This document shows, in pieces, positions 24,956 through 36,212 of a DNA stretch of 64,000 nucleotides. The stretch covers positions 124,001 to 188,000 of the forward strand of contig NZ_RXNS01000002.1 in assembly GCF_003966155.1 (NCBI RefSeq). Reading direction: 5' to 3'. Under the pieces are notes generated by a model. It was not told the origin of the DNA. It saw only the letters and a program-made list of their open reading frames with translations, and did not search any database. Every line of letters starts with the position of its first letter. Position 1 is the first letter of the stretch. The DNA is from Halomonas nitroreducens. Its GTDB lineage: Bacteria > Pseudomonadota > Gammaproteobacteria > Pseudomonadales > Halomonadaceae. The position numbers were made by a program, and so were the translations under genes.

Positions 24956-27317
24956 GCTGCCCCTCCTCACCGCCGGCGGCGGACTTGTCCCGATGGCGTG
25001 TCACCGCCTTGCGGAAGCTCGAGAGCCTGGCCTTGACCCGCGACTCCAGGCGCGCTCCCTTCCCGGAGGCCTCGACCAGCAGCGCCAGGGCCTCGTCCAC
25101 GTGGCGGATGGCATAGAGCCGGAAGCGCCCCGCCGCCATGGCGTCGCGGACCTCTCGGCCGAGCATCAGATGCTCGACATTCGCGGCCGGCAGGATCACC
25201 CCCTGCTCGCCGGTCAGCTCGTCCCGCTCGCGGCACACCGTGAAGAAGCCCTCAACCTTCTCGTTGACGCCGCCCACCGCCTGGACCTCGCCATGCTGGT
25301 TGATGGAACCGGTGACGGCGAAGGCCTGGTCCAGGGGCACACTGGCGATCGCCGAGATCAGCGCGCAGGCCTCGGCCACCGAGGCACTGTCGCCCTCGAT
25401 ACCGCCATAGCTCTGCTCGAAGGCCAGGCTCGCGGACAGTGACAGTGGCGTGTCGCCGGCATAGCGGCTGGCCAGGTAGCGAGACAGGATCATCACCGCC
25501 TTGGTATGGATCGGCCCCCCCATCTTGGCCTCGCGCTCGATATCCACCACCTGCCCGGCCCCGGGTCGGGCGGTGGCGGTAATGCGCATCGGCTGGCCGA
25601 AGCCGTGCTCGGTCAGCCGCACCACCGACAGGCCATTCACCTGGCCGACCCGCAGCCCCCGGGTGGCGATCATCACCGTGCCCCGGGCGATCAACTCGAG
25701 GCTGCGTCGCTGCAGCCGGTCGGCCCGCCGGCGCTGCTGGGCCACCGCCCTTTCGACCGGACCGCGGCCGATCACCGCCTCGCCGGCCTGATCGGCCCAA
25801 TGGTCGGCCTCCACCAGCAGGTCATGCAGGTCTCGATGTCGGGCGGTGAGCTTGTTCTGGTCATCGGCCAGCCGACTGGCCCGCTCGATCACCGCCGCGA
25901 CCCCCTCGGGGTCGAGCGGCTTGAGCCCGGCCTCGCGTACCAGCATCGCGACCATCCGGGCATACAGCCCCAGGCGGTCGGCATCGCGGTCCAGCTCGTC
26001 CTCCAGGTCGGCCTGCACCTTGAACAGCTCGAGAAAGTCGGGGTCATGCTCACACAACAGGTAGTAGAGCAGGCGATCACCGAGCAGCACGACCTTGACG
26101 TCCAGCGGCACCGGCTCGGGTTCCAGGGTCAGGGTGCTGATCAGGCCATAGGCCTTCTCGAGGGACTCGGTGCGGATCTGCCCGCCGTCCAGCACCCGCT
26201 TGAGGGTGTCCCAGGCCCCGGGCTGCGTCAGCAGGCCGCGTACGTCCAGGATCAGGTAGCCTCCGCTGGCGCGATGGAGGGCACCGGCGCGAATCAGCAG
26301 GAAATCGGTGACCAGGGTGCCGTTCTGAACATGATGCTCGATGCGACCCACCAGATGCTGGTGGGAGGGCAGGTCCTGGTAGACCACCGGTGCCCCGCGG
26401 GCATCGGCGTTGTCCACCAGCAGGTTGAGGCGGAAGCGACTGAAGATGGCCTCGGGAGGGACCTCGGGGTCATCGGCATGGAAGGCTTCGCCATGCAGGA
26501 GGATCGCCTCGCGAATCGCCTGCAGATGCGCCAGGACGCCCGCATGTTCGGCATAGCGCTCCTCGAGCTCCGCCAGTGGCGCACCGATGACCGACTGCAG
26601 CATCTCCTCGTTGAGGGCATTGACCTGCTCGCGGAGTGACTTGGTCAGGCGAGGCATCTGCCGGATCGCGTGGGTCAACTTCTCCTGGAGGATCTCCACG
26701 GTGCGCTCGATGCGCTCGCGTTCCTCCGGTTCCAGGGCCTTGTAGTCCTCGGGGGACATCATCTCGTCACCGGCGGCCGGGGCGAAGGTGAACCCGCCGG
26801 GGGTCGAGAGCAACAGGATGTCGTGCTCCCTGGCCTCGCGGCGCACCGCCTCGACGGCGTCGCGCTGGCGCTCCCCCATGGCCTGCTTCAGCTCGTGCAC
26901 CCGGTTCTGGTACTCGTCGCTCTCGAAGACGGCCGGGATCGCGGTCTCCAGTTCCTCGATCAACCGCTCGATATCGCCGCGCAGTTGCCGCCCCAGACCA
27001 GGCGGCAGGGTCAGCAGCAGCGGCATCGCCGGGTCTTCGAAGTTGTAGCGATAGCAGAGGTCCGGGGGCGGCGCCGCATCCCGGGCGCGCTCCTCCAGGA
27101 AGCGGGTGACCAGATCCCGCTGGCCGTGCCCGGGAGGACCGAGCACGTAGAGGTTGAAGCCGTCGTGGCGGATGGCCGTGCCCAGGCTCAGAGCCTCCCT
27201 GGCCCGGTCCTGCCCACCCAGCGGGTCCAGGGGCTCCAGATCACTGGTCAGGGCGAAATCGAAGGCCTCGCTCGGGCAACGCCGGAACACCGCCTCCACC
27301 GTCAAGGGTTCCACCAT
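24942..27317 (-). CDS. Lon-type AAA protease with degenerate P-loop
   Basis: Protein of 791 aa of the Lon-related AAA protease group that resembles E. coli YcbZ rather than true LonA. The C-terminal protease domain is intact: Ser644 in EGDSASVAEA and Lys687 in GGVNEKVEGF make the catalytic dyad. The N-terminal nucleotide site is unusual: GPPGHGQRDLV stands where Walker A would read GxxGxGK(T/S), so ATP binding there is doubtful. A long helical insert occupies about residues 110-270. AGGAG lies about eight bases before the ATG. It is first in a minus-strand group with the stress protein and small membrane protein genes. Confidence 0.88.
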   Translation of the reverse strand: MVEPLTVEAVFRRCPSEAFDFALTSDLEPLDPLGGQDRAREALSLGTAIRHDGFNLYVLGPPGHGQRDLVTRFLEERARDAAPPPDLCYRYNFEDPAMPLLLTLPPGLGRQLRGDIERLIEELETAIPAVFESDEYQNRVHELKQAMGERQRDAVEAVRREAREHDILLLSTPGGFTFAPAAGDEMMSPEDYKALEPEERERIERTVEILQEKLTHAIRQMPRLTKSLREQVNALNEEMLQSVIGAPLAELEERYAEHAGVLAHLQAIREAILLHGEAFHADDPEVPPEAIFSRFRLNLLVDNADARGAPVVYQDLPSHQHLVGRIEHHVQNGTLVTDFLLIRAGALHRASGGYLILDVRGLLTQPGAWDTLKRVLDGGQIRTESLEKAYGLISTLTLEPEPVPLDVKVVLLGDRLLYYLLCEHDPDFLELFKVQADLEDELDRDADRLGLYARMVAMLVREAGLKPLDPEGVAAVIERASRLADDQNKLTARHRDLHDLLVEADHWADQAGEAVIGRGPVERAVAQQRRRADRLQRRSLELIARGTVMIATRGLRVGQVNGLSVVRLTEHGFGQPMRITATARPGAGQVVDIEREAKMGGPIHTKAVMILSRYLASRYAGDTPLSLSASLAFEQSYGGIEGDSASVAEACALISAIASVPLDQAFAVTGSINQHGEVQAVGGVNEKVEGFFTVCRERDELTGEQGVILPAANVEHLMLGREVRDAMAAGRFRLYAIRHVDEALALLVEASGKGARLESRVKARLSSFRKAVTRHRDKSAAGGEEGQRDQG

Positions 27318-27488
27318 GGCATGTCTCCTGTGCCGACACGTCCAGTATGGAAGATGGCAAGGCGACCCGCCTGACCGGGGTCAAGGGCGCTGCGACCGAC
27401 ACGGGAGGAGATGGCTTACGGCGTGGAAGGTGCCAGCGATGGCATCGGCGGCCGCCGACTCGCGGGAGGGCATGTCGGGGCACTAACG

Positions 27489-27517
27489 GCGACACCCGGG
27501 CCAGGCCCGGGTGTCGC
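27489..27517 (-). terminator. Hairpin downstream of ppsA, candidate terminator
   Basis: Perfect 14-bp inverted repeat, left arm GCGACACCCGGGCC and right arm its complement, around a single base. It stands 25 bases beyond the ppsA stop. The T tract on the minus strand is poor (CGTTAG), so it may act as a 3'-end stabiliser or a weak terminator. Confidence 0.6.
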
Positions 27518-27541
27518 GTTGGCGGTGAAGGCGCGGTCGAC

Positions 27542-29914
27542 TCAGCCCAGCTTTTCGCCAGCCAGCATGAACCAGGTCTCGAGCACCGCATCGGGGTTGA
27601 GGGACACCGAGTCGATCCCCTGTTCCATCAGCCACTTCGCCAGGTCAGGGTGGTCCGACGGTCCCTGGCCGCAGATGCCCACGTACTTGCCCTGGGCCTT
27701 GCAGGCCTGGATGGCCATGGACAGCAGCTTCTTGACCGCCGGGTTCCGCTCCTCGAAGAGGTGCGCGACGATGCCGGAGTCCCGGTCGAGCCCCAGAGTC
27801 AGCTGGGTGAGGTCGTTGGAGCCGATGGAGAAGCCATCGAAGTACTCCAGGAACTCGTCGGCCAGCAGGGCGTTGGCCGGCAGCTCGCACATCATGATGA
27901 CCTTGAGGCCGTCATGCCCCCGCTCCAGGCCGTTGGCGGCCAGCAGGTCGACCACCTCGCGGGCCTCCTCGGTGGTGCGCACGAAGGGCACCATGATCTC
28001 GACGTTGTTCAGGCCCATCTCGTCACGGACGCGCTTCAGCGCCCGGCACTCCAGCTCGAAGCAGGGACGGAAGGCATCGGAGATGTAGCGCGAGGCGCCG
28101 CGGAAGCCGAGCATGGGGTTCTCTTCGCCCGGCTCGTAGAGCTTGCCGCCGATCAGGTTCTCGTACTCGTTGGACTTGAAGTCCGAGAGGCGCACGATGA
28201 CCCGCTGGGGATAGAAGGAGGCCGCCAGGGTGGAGATCCCCTCCACCAGCTTGTCGACGTAGAAGCTGACCGGGTCGCTATACCCCGCAGTGCGCAGGTC
28301 GATGGTCTGCTGCAGGTCGGCGGGCAGGGTGTCGTACTCCAGCAGCGCCTTGGGGTGCACGCCGATCATGCGGTTGATGATGAACTCCAGGCGGGCCAGG
28401 CCGACGCCGGCATTGGGCAAGCCGGCGAAGCCGAAGGCGCGGTCCGGATTGCCCACGTTCATCATGATCTTGAAGGGGATCTCGGGCATGGCATCGACGC
28501 TGGTGACGTTGCGGTCGAATTCCAGCAGGCCGTCATAGACATGCCCGGTGTCGCCCTCGGCACAGGAAACGGTGACGTCGCGACCGTCGTCCAGGACCTC
28601 GGTGGCGTCGCCGCAGCCGACCACGGCGGGGATGCCGAGCTCGCGGGCAATGATCGCCGCATGACAGGTGCGGCCGCCGCGGTTGGTGACGATGGCCGAG
28701 GCCCGCTTCATGATCGGTTCCCAATCCGGGTCGGTCATGTCGGTGACCAGCACATCGCCGGCGTTGACCTTGTCCATGTCGTCCGGGGTCTCGACGATCT
28801 TGACCGCGCCGCGGCCGATGCGCTGGCCGATGGCGCGACCGGAGACCAGGGTGCGCCCTTTTTCCTTGAGCTGGAAGCGCTCGAGTTTGCCGCCTTCCTG
28901 CTGGGAAACCACGGTCTCGGGACGCGCCTGGACGATGTAGAGGCTGCCGTCGTCGCCGTCCAGCGCCCACTCGATGTCCATGGGACGACCGTAGTGCTCC
29001 TCGATGATCACCGCCTGGCGGGCCAGCGCCATGACCTGCTGGTCGTCGACGCAGAAGCGGCTGCGATCGGCCAGGGGCACGTCGACGGTCTCCACGGACT
29101 TGCCGGCGCTGGCGTCGTCGGTATAGACCATCTTGATCAGCTTGGAGCCCAGGTTACGACGCAGGACCGCCGGACGGTCGGCGGCCAGGGTCGGCTTGTG
29201 GACGTAGAACTCATCGGGGTTCACGGCGCCCTGCACCACGGTCTCGCCCAGTCCCCAGGAGGCGGTGACGAAGACCGCATCGCGGTAGCCGGACTCGGTG
29301 TCCAGGGTGAACATCACGCCGGAGGCGCCGGTCTCGGAGCGCACCATCTTCTGCACGCCGGCCGACAGCGCCACGTTCTCGTGAGCATAGCCGCGGTGCA
29401 CGCGGTAGGAGATCGCCCGGTCATTGAACAACGAGGCGAACACCTCGTGGACGGCGCGCTTGATGTTGTCGAAGCCCTCGATATTGAGGAAGGTCTCCTG
29501 CTGGCCGGCGAAGGAGGCGTCCGGCAGGTCCTCGGCGGTGGCCGAGCTGCGTACCGCCACCTTGAGGTTGGGATGCCGGGCCAGCAGCTCCTCGTAGCTG
29601 TCGCGCAGCGCCTGCTCGAAGGCCGGCGGCAGCGGCGTGTCGATCACCCACTGGCGGATCTGGGCCCCGACCCGGGACAGCTCGGCGACATCATCCACGT
29701 CCAGGGTGGCGAGTGCCTGATTGATGCGGTCGTTGAGCCCCTCGTGGGACAGGAATTCGCGATAGGCGTCCGCCGTGGTGGCGAAGCCACCGGGAACGGT
29801 GACGCCGGCACCGGCGAGGTTGGAGATCATCTCGCCGAGTGAGGCGTTCTTGCCGCCTACCCGCTCGACATCATCCATGCCCAACTGATCGAACCACAGA
29901 ATGTAATTGTCCAC
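27542..29914 (-). CDS. ppsA: Phosphoenolpyruvate synthase
   Basis: Makes phosphoenolpyruvate from pyruvate with ATP giving AMP and phosphate, the gluconeogenic entry from three-carbon acids. It is 790 aa, normal for PpsA. The ATP-grasp N-terminal domain starts [25 protein letters not shown]. The phosphohistidine is His418 in [15 protein letters not shown], and the C-terminal PEP-binding domain holds GFRGASRY and the CGQGPSDHP cysteine. It is divergent from ppsR, whose product controls it by reversible phosphorylation of a Thr next to the active His. Confidence 0.97.
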   Translation of the reverse strand: MDNYILWFDQLGMDDVERVGGKNASLGEMISNLAGAGVTVPGGFATTADAYREFLSHEGLNDRINQALATLDVDDVAELSRVGAQIRQWVIDTPLPPAFEQALRDSYEELLARHPNLKVAVRSSATAEDLPDASFAGQQETFLNIEGFDNIKRAVHEVFASLFNDRAISYRVHRGYAHENVALSAGVQKMVRSETGASGVMFTLDTESGYRDAVFVTASWGLGETVVQGAVNPDEFYVHKPTLAADRPAVLRRNLGSKLIKMVYTDDASAGKSVETVDVPLADRSRFCVDDQQVMALARQAVIIEEHYGRPMDIEWALDGDDGSLYIVQARPETVVSQQEGGKLERFQLKEKGRTLVSGRAIGQRIGRGAVKIVETPDDMDKVNAGDVLVTDMTDPDWEPIMKRASAIVTNRGGRTCHAAIIARELGIPAVVGCGDATEVLDDGRDVTVSCAEGDTGHVYDGLLEFDRNVTSVDAMPEIPFKIMMNVGNPDRAFGFAGLPNAGVGLARLEFIINRMIGVHPKALLEYDTLPADLQQTIDLRTAGYSDPVSFYVDKLVEGISTLAASFYPQRVIVRLSDFKSNEYENLIGGKLYEPGEENPMLGFRGASRYISDAFRPCFELECRALKRVRDEMGLNNVEIMVPFVRTTEEAREVVDLLAANGLERGHDGLKVIMMCELPANALLADEFLEYFDGFSIGSNDLTQLTLGLDRDSGIVAHLFEERNPAVKKLLSMAIQACKAQGKYVGICGQGPSDHPDLAKWLMEQGIDSVSLNPDAVLETWFMLAGEKLG

Positions 29915-30159
29915 GTGAGACCCCCTTGGATGGCGTCGCCGGGAACTCCTTGGCGCGCCGTCATGACTGGATGTTGGCGACTCTACCAGCGGCGATCCAT
30001 ATTCGCCATTGGTCTAACATCGAAGTCACTGGAGGTTTTTTACAACATTTTCCCGGAAGCGCCGATTCCTGTAGTGAGCGCCCTGTGCCGCGGCTTGTGC
30101 CATGACCGAACAGGCTCGACAATGGAGGGCCTTTCCCACAGCCTGAGCGACACCCCGCC
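29915..30159. promoter_or_regulatory. Divergent ppsA/ppsR control region
   Basis: 245 bases between the divergent starts, distinctly more AT-rich than the surroundings around 29990-30055. No unambiguous promoter could be picked by eye. On the minus strand the 9-mer ATGTTGTAA (30048-30040) is identical to the core of E. coli Tus-binding Ter sites. It could equally be part of the ppsA promoter. Confidence 0.45.
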
Positions 30160-30993
30160 ATGCCCCGTACCGCCTTCTTCATTTCCGACGGCACCGGCAT
30201 CACCGCCGAGAGCCTGGGTCGCAGCCTGCTGGCCCAGTTCGAGAACGTCGAGATCCGCATGCTCACCAAGCCCTATATCGACAGCATCGACAAGGCCCGG
30301 GGCCTGGTCCAGATCATCGAGGGCGCGGCGGTCAAGGACGGCGAGCAACCCATCATCATCGACACCATCGTCGATCAGGACGTACGCGACGTGATCCGCG
30401 ACGCGCCGGGCTTCAAGGTGGACATCTTCTCCACCTTCCTCAAGCCCCTGGAGCAGGAGCTGGCCACCCACTCCTCTTACAGCGTGGGCCGGACCCACGC
30501 CATCGGGCGCGACGACGTCTACATGGACCGTATTCACTCGGTGCATTTCGCCCTGGACAACGACGACGGGGCCCGCACGCATCAGTACGACAAGGCCGAC
30601 ATCATTCTGGTGGGGGTATCGCGCTGCGGCAAGACGCCCTCCTCGCTCTATCTGGCACTGCAGTTCGGCATTCGCGCCGCCAACTACCCGCTCACCGAGG
30701 ACGACCAGGACGAGGACGGCAACCTCAAGCTGCCCAAGGCACTGGAGCCGCATCGCCACAAGCTGTTCGGCCTGACCATCGACCCGCGGCGGCTGGCGGC
30801 GATCCGCCACGAGCGACGCCCCAACAGCCGCTACAGCTCCATCGATCAGTGTGTGCAGGAGGTCCAGCAGGCCGAGGCCCTGTACCGGCGCATGCACATC
30901 CCGTTCATCGATACCACCCGCTTCTCGGTGGAGGAGATTTCTACCCGGATGATCGCCGAGACCGGCATCAATCGACGCTTCTCCCCCCGCTAA
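30160..30993 (+). CDS. ppsR: PEP synthase regulatory protein (kinase/pyrophosphorylase)
   Basis: DUF299-family enzyme that inactivates PpsA by ADP-dependent phosphorylation and reactivates it by phosphate-dependent removal. It is 277 aa. The nucleotide loop is GVSRCGKT at residues 152-159; [19 protein letters not shown] opens the protein. Next to ppsA, the role is well supported. Its stop codon overlaps the stop of the opposite CoA-transferase gene, so the two genes share four bases at their 3' ends. Confidence 0.96.
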   Translation: MPRTAFFISDGTGITAESLGRSLLAQFENVEIRMLTKPYIDSIDKARGLVQIIEGAAVKDGEQPIIIDTIVDQDVRDVIRDAPGFKVDIFSTFLKPLEQELATHSSYSVGRTHAIGRDDVYMDRIHSVHFALDNDDGARTHQYDKADIILVGVSRCGKTPSSLYLALQFGIRAANYPLTEDDQDEDGNLKLPKALEPHRHKLFGLTIDPRRLAAIRHERRPNSRYSSIDQCVQEVQQAEALYRRMHIPFIDTTRFSVEEISTRMIAETGINRRFSPR

Positions 30994-32195
30994 CGCACGA
31001 TGCCCTGGCGCCGCAGCCGGGCAATGTCCGCCGCCGTCAGCCCCATCTCGGCCAGCAGCGCATCGCTGTCCTGCCCGAGCCCCGGCGGCGGCACCTCGCT
31101 GGTGACGCTGTCGCCGTCGAAGCGCAGCGGGTTGGCCACCTGGGGGATGCGCCTTCCGCCGTCTGGCAGCTCCCGGCACAGGCCGCGGTGACGCACCTGG
31201 GGATCGGCGAAGACCTCGGTGAGGGTGTTGATGGGGCCGGCGGGAATGCCCCGCGCCTCGAGCTCGGCAAGCCAGGCATCCCGCCCCTGGGCCAGGAAGG
31301 CCTCGGCGATCATCGGCACCAGTACCTCGCGGTTGCCGACCCGCGCGGCGTTGGTGGCGAAGGCCGGGTCCCCGGCCCACTCGGGGCGGCCGAGCAGGTC
31401 CGCGAGCCGGGCGAACTGGGCGTCATTGCCCACGGTCAGCACCAGGTGGCCGTCGGCGCAGGCGAAGGCCTGGTAGGGCACGATATTGGGGTGGGCATTG
31501 CCGTGACGCTCGGGGTCCTGGCCGGTGACCAGCGCATTGAGCGCCTGGTTGGCCAGGGTGGCCAGCTGGACGTCCAGCAGCGCCACGTCGATATGGCGCC
31601 CTTCCCCGGTCCGGCGACGCTCGTGCAGGGCGGCCAGCACCCCGATGGTGGCATAGAGCCCGGTCATCACGTCGGTGATCGCCACGCCGGTCTTCATGGG
31701 CAGGCCGTCGGGCTCACCGGTCAGGCTCATCAGCCCCCCCATGGCCTGGATCATGAAGTCGTAACCCGCGCGATGCGCATAGGGACCGTCCTGGCCGAAG
31801 CCGGTGATGGAGCAGACCGTCAGCCGCGGGTTGCGCGCGCGCAGTCGCGCCGCGTCCAGGCCGTACTTCGCCAGCCCGCCGACCTTGAAGTTCTCCAGCA
31901 CCACATCGGCACCCTCGGCCAGGGCCCGCACCAGGGCCTGGCCGTCCGGGGTGGCGATGTCCACGGCCAGCGACTGCTTGCCGCGGTTGGCGCAGAGGTA
32001 GTAGGCCGCCAGGCGCGACGCGTCGGCCTCGCCCTCGAGCCAGGGCGGTCCCCAGCCCCGGGTGTCGTCGCCGCGCTCGGGATGCTCGATCTTGATCACC
32101 CGCGCGCCCAGGTCCGCCAGCAGCTGGCCGGCCCAGGGGCCGGCCAGCACCCGCGACATGTCCAGAACCACCACGCCGTCTAGGGGTCCACTCAT
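30990..32195 (-). CDS. CaiB/BaiF CoA-transferase, probably glutarate-CoA transferase
   Basis: Family III CoA-transferase, 401 aa. Typical blocks are [47 protein letters not shown] and [11 protein letters not shown], with the catalytic Asp near residue 170. It lies 20 bases downstream of glutaryl-CoA dehydrogenase on the same strand, which suggests that it activates glutarate using succinyl-CoA, as the SUGCT homologue does. That substrate is inferred from context; the family also moves CoA between many other acids. Confidence 0.85.
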   Translation of the reverse strand: MSGPLDGVVVLDMSRVLAGPWAGQLLADLGARVIKIEHPERGDDTRGWGPPWLEGEADASRLAAYYLCANRGKQSLAVDIATPDGQALVRALAEGADVVLENFKVGGLAKYGLDAARLRARNPRLTVCSITGFGQDGPYAHRAGYDFMIQAMGGLMSLTGEPDGLPMKTGVAITDVMTGLYATIGVLAALHERRRTGEGRHIDVALLDVQLATLANQALNALVTGQDPERHGNAHPNIVPYQAFACADGHLVLTVGNDAQFARLADLLGRPEWAGDPAFATNAARVGNREVLVPMIAEAFLAQGRDAWLAELEARGIPAGPINTLTEVFADPQVRHRGLCRELPDGGRRIPQVANPLRFDGDSVTSEVPPPGLGQDSDALLAEMGLTAADIARLRRQGIVR

Positions 32196-32215
32196 CAGCG
32201 TCTCCTTGCCAGAAG

Positions 32216-33397
<1,182 letters not shown>

Positions 33398-33418
33398 GGT
33401 GAACACTCCTTAGCAATT

Positions 33419-33441
33419 TCTACATTCCATACAAATGTAGA
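33419..33441. promoter_or_regulatory. Inverted repeat upstream of gcdH, candidate operator
   Basis: TCTACATT (33419-33426) and AATGTAGA (33434-33441) form a perfect 8-bp inverted repeat with a 7-base spacer. It ends 21 bases before the gcdH ATG, in a small AT-rich patch. The size fits a GntR- or LysR-type operator. A regulator of the pathway is expected; none is encoded next to it. Confidence 0.55.
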
Positions 33442-33464
33442 CCTTCACCCTCCACCTGCCAAGC

Positions 33465-34859
33465 CTAGCCGGTCGATTGACTGAGGGAATCCTGATCCAG
33501 CACAAGTCGTAGCTGCCACCAGGCCAACCCGGCCATCAGCAGATTGGCCGCGAGCAGACCGGCGAAGATCCCCGTGGGACCGGCCAGGGCGCCGCCCAGC
33601 CAGGCCAGCGGCACGGTGAGCACGAACAGCCGCACCACCGACAGGCGCATGGCGAGGGCTGGCCGGTGCAGGGCATTGAGCGAGGACACGGCCAGGATCA
33701 CCACGCCCTGGGCCCCCAGGCCGAGCGGCACCAGCCACAGGAAGCGACGCAACACCGCGCCGACGGCCTCGCCCGCCGCATAGCTGGCCACCAGCCAGGG
33801 CGCCAGGAGCTGCAGCAGGCCCCAGACCAGCAGCTGCCAGACCAGCACGAAGCCGAAACAGCCGAGCACCGCCCGGCGTACCCGGGCGTAATGGCCGGCC
33901 CCGGCGTTCTGGCTGACCAGCGGGGAAAGCGTCATGGAGAGCGCCAGTACGGCGATCTGCGAGATGGCCTCGAGACGGCTGCCGACCCCATACCCCGCCA
34001 CGGCGGTATGGCCATGGCTCGCCACGACCCGGGTCACCAGCGCCATGGCGATGGGGGTGAAGACGCTGGTCAGCGCTGCCGGGGCGGCAATGTGCCCCAG
34101 CTCCCGCCACGACTGGAGCAACCGCACGGGTCCCAGGTCACGCAGGGCGACCAGGCTGCGGAGTTCACGATGGCAGCAAAGCGCCAGCGTCATCAGACTC
34201 CAGCTGATCACCGTGGCCAGGGCAGCGCCCTGGACCCCCAACGCCGGCAGCGGCCCGGGACCGAAGATCAGCAGCGGGTCGAGGACACCGTTGACCAGTG
34301 CGGCCAGTCCCATCATCAGGCCCGTGACACGGGTATTGCCGTGGGCGCGCAGCACGCTGTTGAGCACCCGCGGCACGATCACCGCCGCCGCGCCCAGGTA
34401 CCAGACCCCCATGTAGTCGCGGATATGCGGCAGCAGGGCGGCATCGGCACCGAGCAGGCGAAACAGCGGCTCCAGCGTGGCCAGGCCCAGGGCAGATACG
34501 GCAAGCCCCACCACCAGCGCCAGCAGGGCCGCATCGGTGGCCCGGTGCCGCACCGCGGCGAGGTTGCCCTGGCCCAGGCGACGGGCCACCACCGCCGACG
34601 TGCCGATCCCCAGGCCGATCGCCAGGCTGATGACGGCGAAGACCACCGGAAAGGTGAAGGCGACGCCGGCCAGGGGGGCGGTGCCGAGCCGCGACACGAA
34701 CCAGGTATCCACCAGGTTGAAGCTCATCATGGCGAGCATGCCGCCCACCACGGGCAGGCTCTTGCGCAGCAGGGTGGTGCCGAGGGGGCCTTCCAGCAGG
34801 TCGCGCCGCACCGGGCGTGCCGAGGAGGGTGGCGGGGAGGAGGAAGTGGAGGCGGGCAT
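33465..34859 (-). CDS. MATE family efflux transporter
   Basis: Inner-membrane multidrug and toxin extrusion type exporter, 464 aa, about 12 membrane segments, cation- or proton-coupled. Typical blocks are LPVVGGMLAMMSFNLVDTWFVSRLG, PLAGVAFTFPVVF and GVGSRLEAISQIAVLALSM. The start is taken at the ATG of MPASTSSSPP; another ATG nine codons earlier lies within a strong inverted repeat and is less likely. Neighbouring genes are catabolic, so the substrate cannot be guessed. The gene ends 67 bases before gcdH starts. Confidence 0.88.
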   Translation of the reverse strand: MPASTSSSPPPSSARPVRRDLLEGPLGTTLLRKSLPVVGGMLAMMSFNLVDTWFVSRLGTAPLAGVAFTFPVVFAVISLAIGLGIGTSAVVARRLGQGNLAAVRHRATDAALLALVVGLAVSALGLATLEPLFRLLGADAALLPHIRDYMGVWYLGAAAVIVPRVLNSVLRAHGNTRVTGLMMGLAALVNGVLDPLLIFGPGPLPALGVQGAALATVISWSLMTLALCCHRELRSLVALRDLGPVRLLQSWRELGHIAAPAALTSVFTPIAMALVTRVVASHGHTAVAGYGVGSRLEAISQIAVLALSMTLSPLVSQNAGAGHYARVRRAVLGCFGFVLVWQLLVWGLLQLLAPWLVASYAAGEAVGAVLRRFLWLVPLGLGAQGVVILAVSSLNALHRPALAMRLSVVRLFVLTVPLAWLGGALAGPTGIFAGLLAANLLMAGLAWWQLRLVLDQDSLSQSTG

Positions 34860-34874
34860 CGGGGCTCTCGTGAA

Positions 34875-34903
34875 GCAAACGGGCACCGAGTGTGCCCGTT
34901 TGC
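34875..34903. repeat. 12-bp perfect inverted repeat between mmsB and the MATE gene
   Basis: GCAAACGGGCAC and its exact complement flank the five-base loop CGAGT. It lies 54 bases beyond the mmsB stop and 15 bases before the chosen MATE start. There is no T run after it on the minus strand, so a classical terminator is unlikely; an operator, or an mRNA stem covering the MATE leader, is possible. Confidence 0.7.
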
Positions 34904-34957
34904 GTTCCGCCTGCCAAAGGGCCCGCCCGTCGCGGTGCCCCCACGACGGTCAGTGAA

Positions 34958-35860
34958 TCACTGCCCCTCGCCCGCCCGGTAGAGCTGCTGGATGCTCGAG
35001 AAATCCAGCCCGCCGTGGCCCTGGGCGCTGTGCAGGGCAAAGAGGTTGCGGGCCTGAGAGCCCATGGGCACGCTGGCCCTGGCCTTGAGCGCCAGCTCCC
35101 AGGCCAGCCCCAGGTCCTTGGCCATCAGGTCGGTGAGGAAGCCGCCCTGGTAGTCGCGGGACGCCGCCGAGCCTTCCATCACCCCGGGCCAGGGATTGTA
35201 GACGTTGAGCGCCCAGTTGCCGCCGCTGCTCTGCTTCATGATCTCGGAGAGCACCGCCGGGTCAAGGCCGTTCTTGACGCCCAGCGACAGCGCCTCGGCG
35301 GTGCCGCTCATCAGGATACCCAGCAGCATGTTGTTGCAGATCTTGGCCACCTGGCCGGCACCGATCTCGCCGGCATGGAAGATGTTCTTGCCCATGCCCT
35401 CGAGCACCGGCCGGGCCTGGTCGAAGCCCTGGGCGTCACCACCGACGATGAACGTCAGGGAGCCGGCCTTGGCCCCGCCGACCCCGCCGGAGACCGGGGC
35501 ATCCAGATAGGTCAGGCCGCGCTCGGTGGCGGCGACCCCCACCGTCCGGGCATCGTCCGGGGAAATGGTCGAGGCGTCGATGATCAGCGGTCGGTGGCCG
35601 AGGGCGTCAAGCAGGCCGGCCTGGCCCTCGCGTCCCAGGTAGAGGCTACGGACATGGGTGCCGGCAGGCAGCATGGAGATGACCACCTCGGCGTCGCGGC
35701 AGGCCGCCTCGGCGCTCTCGCCGCGCCGGGCGCCCTGCCCTTCCAGGTCCGCCATGGCGGCCTCGACCAGGTCGAAGACGCAGACGTCATGTCCTGCCTG
35801 GAGGAGGTTGGCGGCCATGGGCGCCCCCATGTTGCCGAGTCCGATAAATGCGATCTTCAT
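34958..35860 (-). CDS. mmsB: 3-hydroxyisobutyrate dehydrogenase
   Basis: NAD-dependent oxidation of 3-hydroxyisobutyrate to methylmalonate semialdehyde in valine breakdown; 300 aa. The Rossmann motif GLGNMG is at residues 7-12, and the family signature IGLGNMGAPMAANLLQAGHDV is complete. DAPVSGGVGGA and the catalytic Lys in GAGQVAKICNNML follow. The start has AAGGAG at good distance. It is the last of three valine genes on this strand, separated from the hydrolase gene by an odd 352-base spacer. No methylmalonate-semialdehyde dehydrogenase (mmsA) is in the window. Confidence 0.93.
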   Translation of the reverse strand: MKIAFIGLGNMGAPMAANLLQAGHDVCVFDLVEAAMADLEGQGARRGESAEAACRDAEVVISMLPAGTHVRSLYLGREGQAGLLDALGHRPLIIDASTISPDDARTVGVAATERGLTYLDAPVSGGVGGAKAGSLTFIVGGDAQGFDQARPVLEGMGKNIFHAGEIGAGQVAKICNNMLLGILMSGTAEALSLGVKNGLDPAVLSEIMKQSSGGNWALNVYNPWPGVMEGSAASRDYQGGFLTDLMAKDLGLAWELALKARASVPMGSQARNLFALHSAQGHGGLDFSSIQQLYRAGEGQ

Positions 35861-36212
35861 GGCGTTGCTCCTTGATGTCTTGTGAGTTGTGGCAGAGCGT
35901 GCGGGCCAACCCGGCGGGGCTAGCGCCGATAGCGGTATCGCTCGAGGCGGATCCGTCGACCCGCCCCGGGGGGCCGGACCATCGGGCAGGCGCTGTGAAT
36001 ACCTCCCTGGACGTTACCGACGCCCTGCAGCGCTCTCGCATCCTGCGGCGCATGCAGGGCCTGGGGTGGCCATCCTTGGCCATCCCGTTCGGCGGGAAGA
36101 GCATCCACCGGATGGTCTTCCTTGTCCGCCGCTTCCTGGCGCAGGACCTCCTCTTCGGCTTGCCCCCGGCGCCCCTTGTCAGACGCAGCTGCAATGGCCC
36201 GGCTGGGCCCAG
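35861..36212. other. Unassigned 352-base spacer inside the valine cluster
   Basis: No gene can be supported. Open frames exist on both strands but none resembles a known family. The minus-strand frame overlapping the mmsB start encodes an Arg-rich chain with no good start. The 5' leader of mmsB lies in the last 40 bases. Its length is unusual here, where neighbouring genes on this strand are 20-100 bases apart. Confidence 0.5.
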
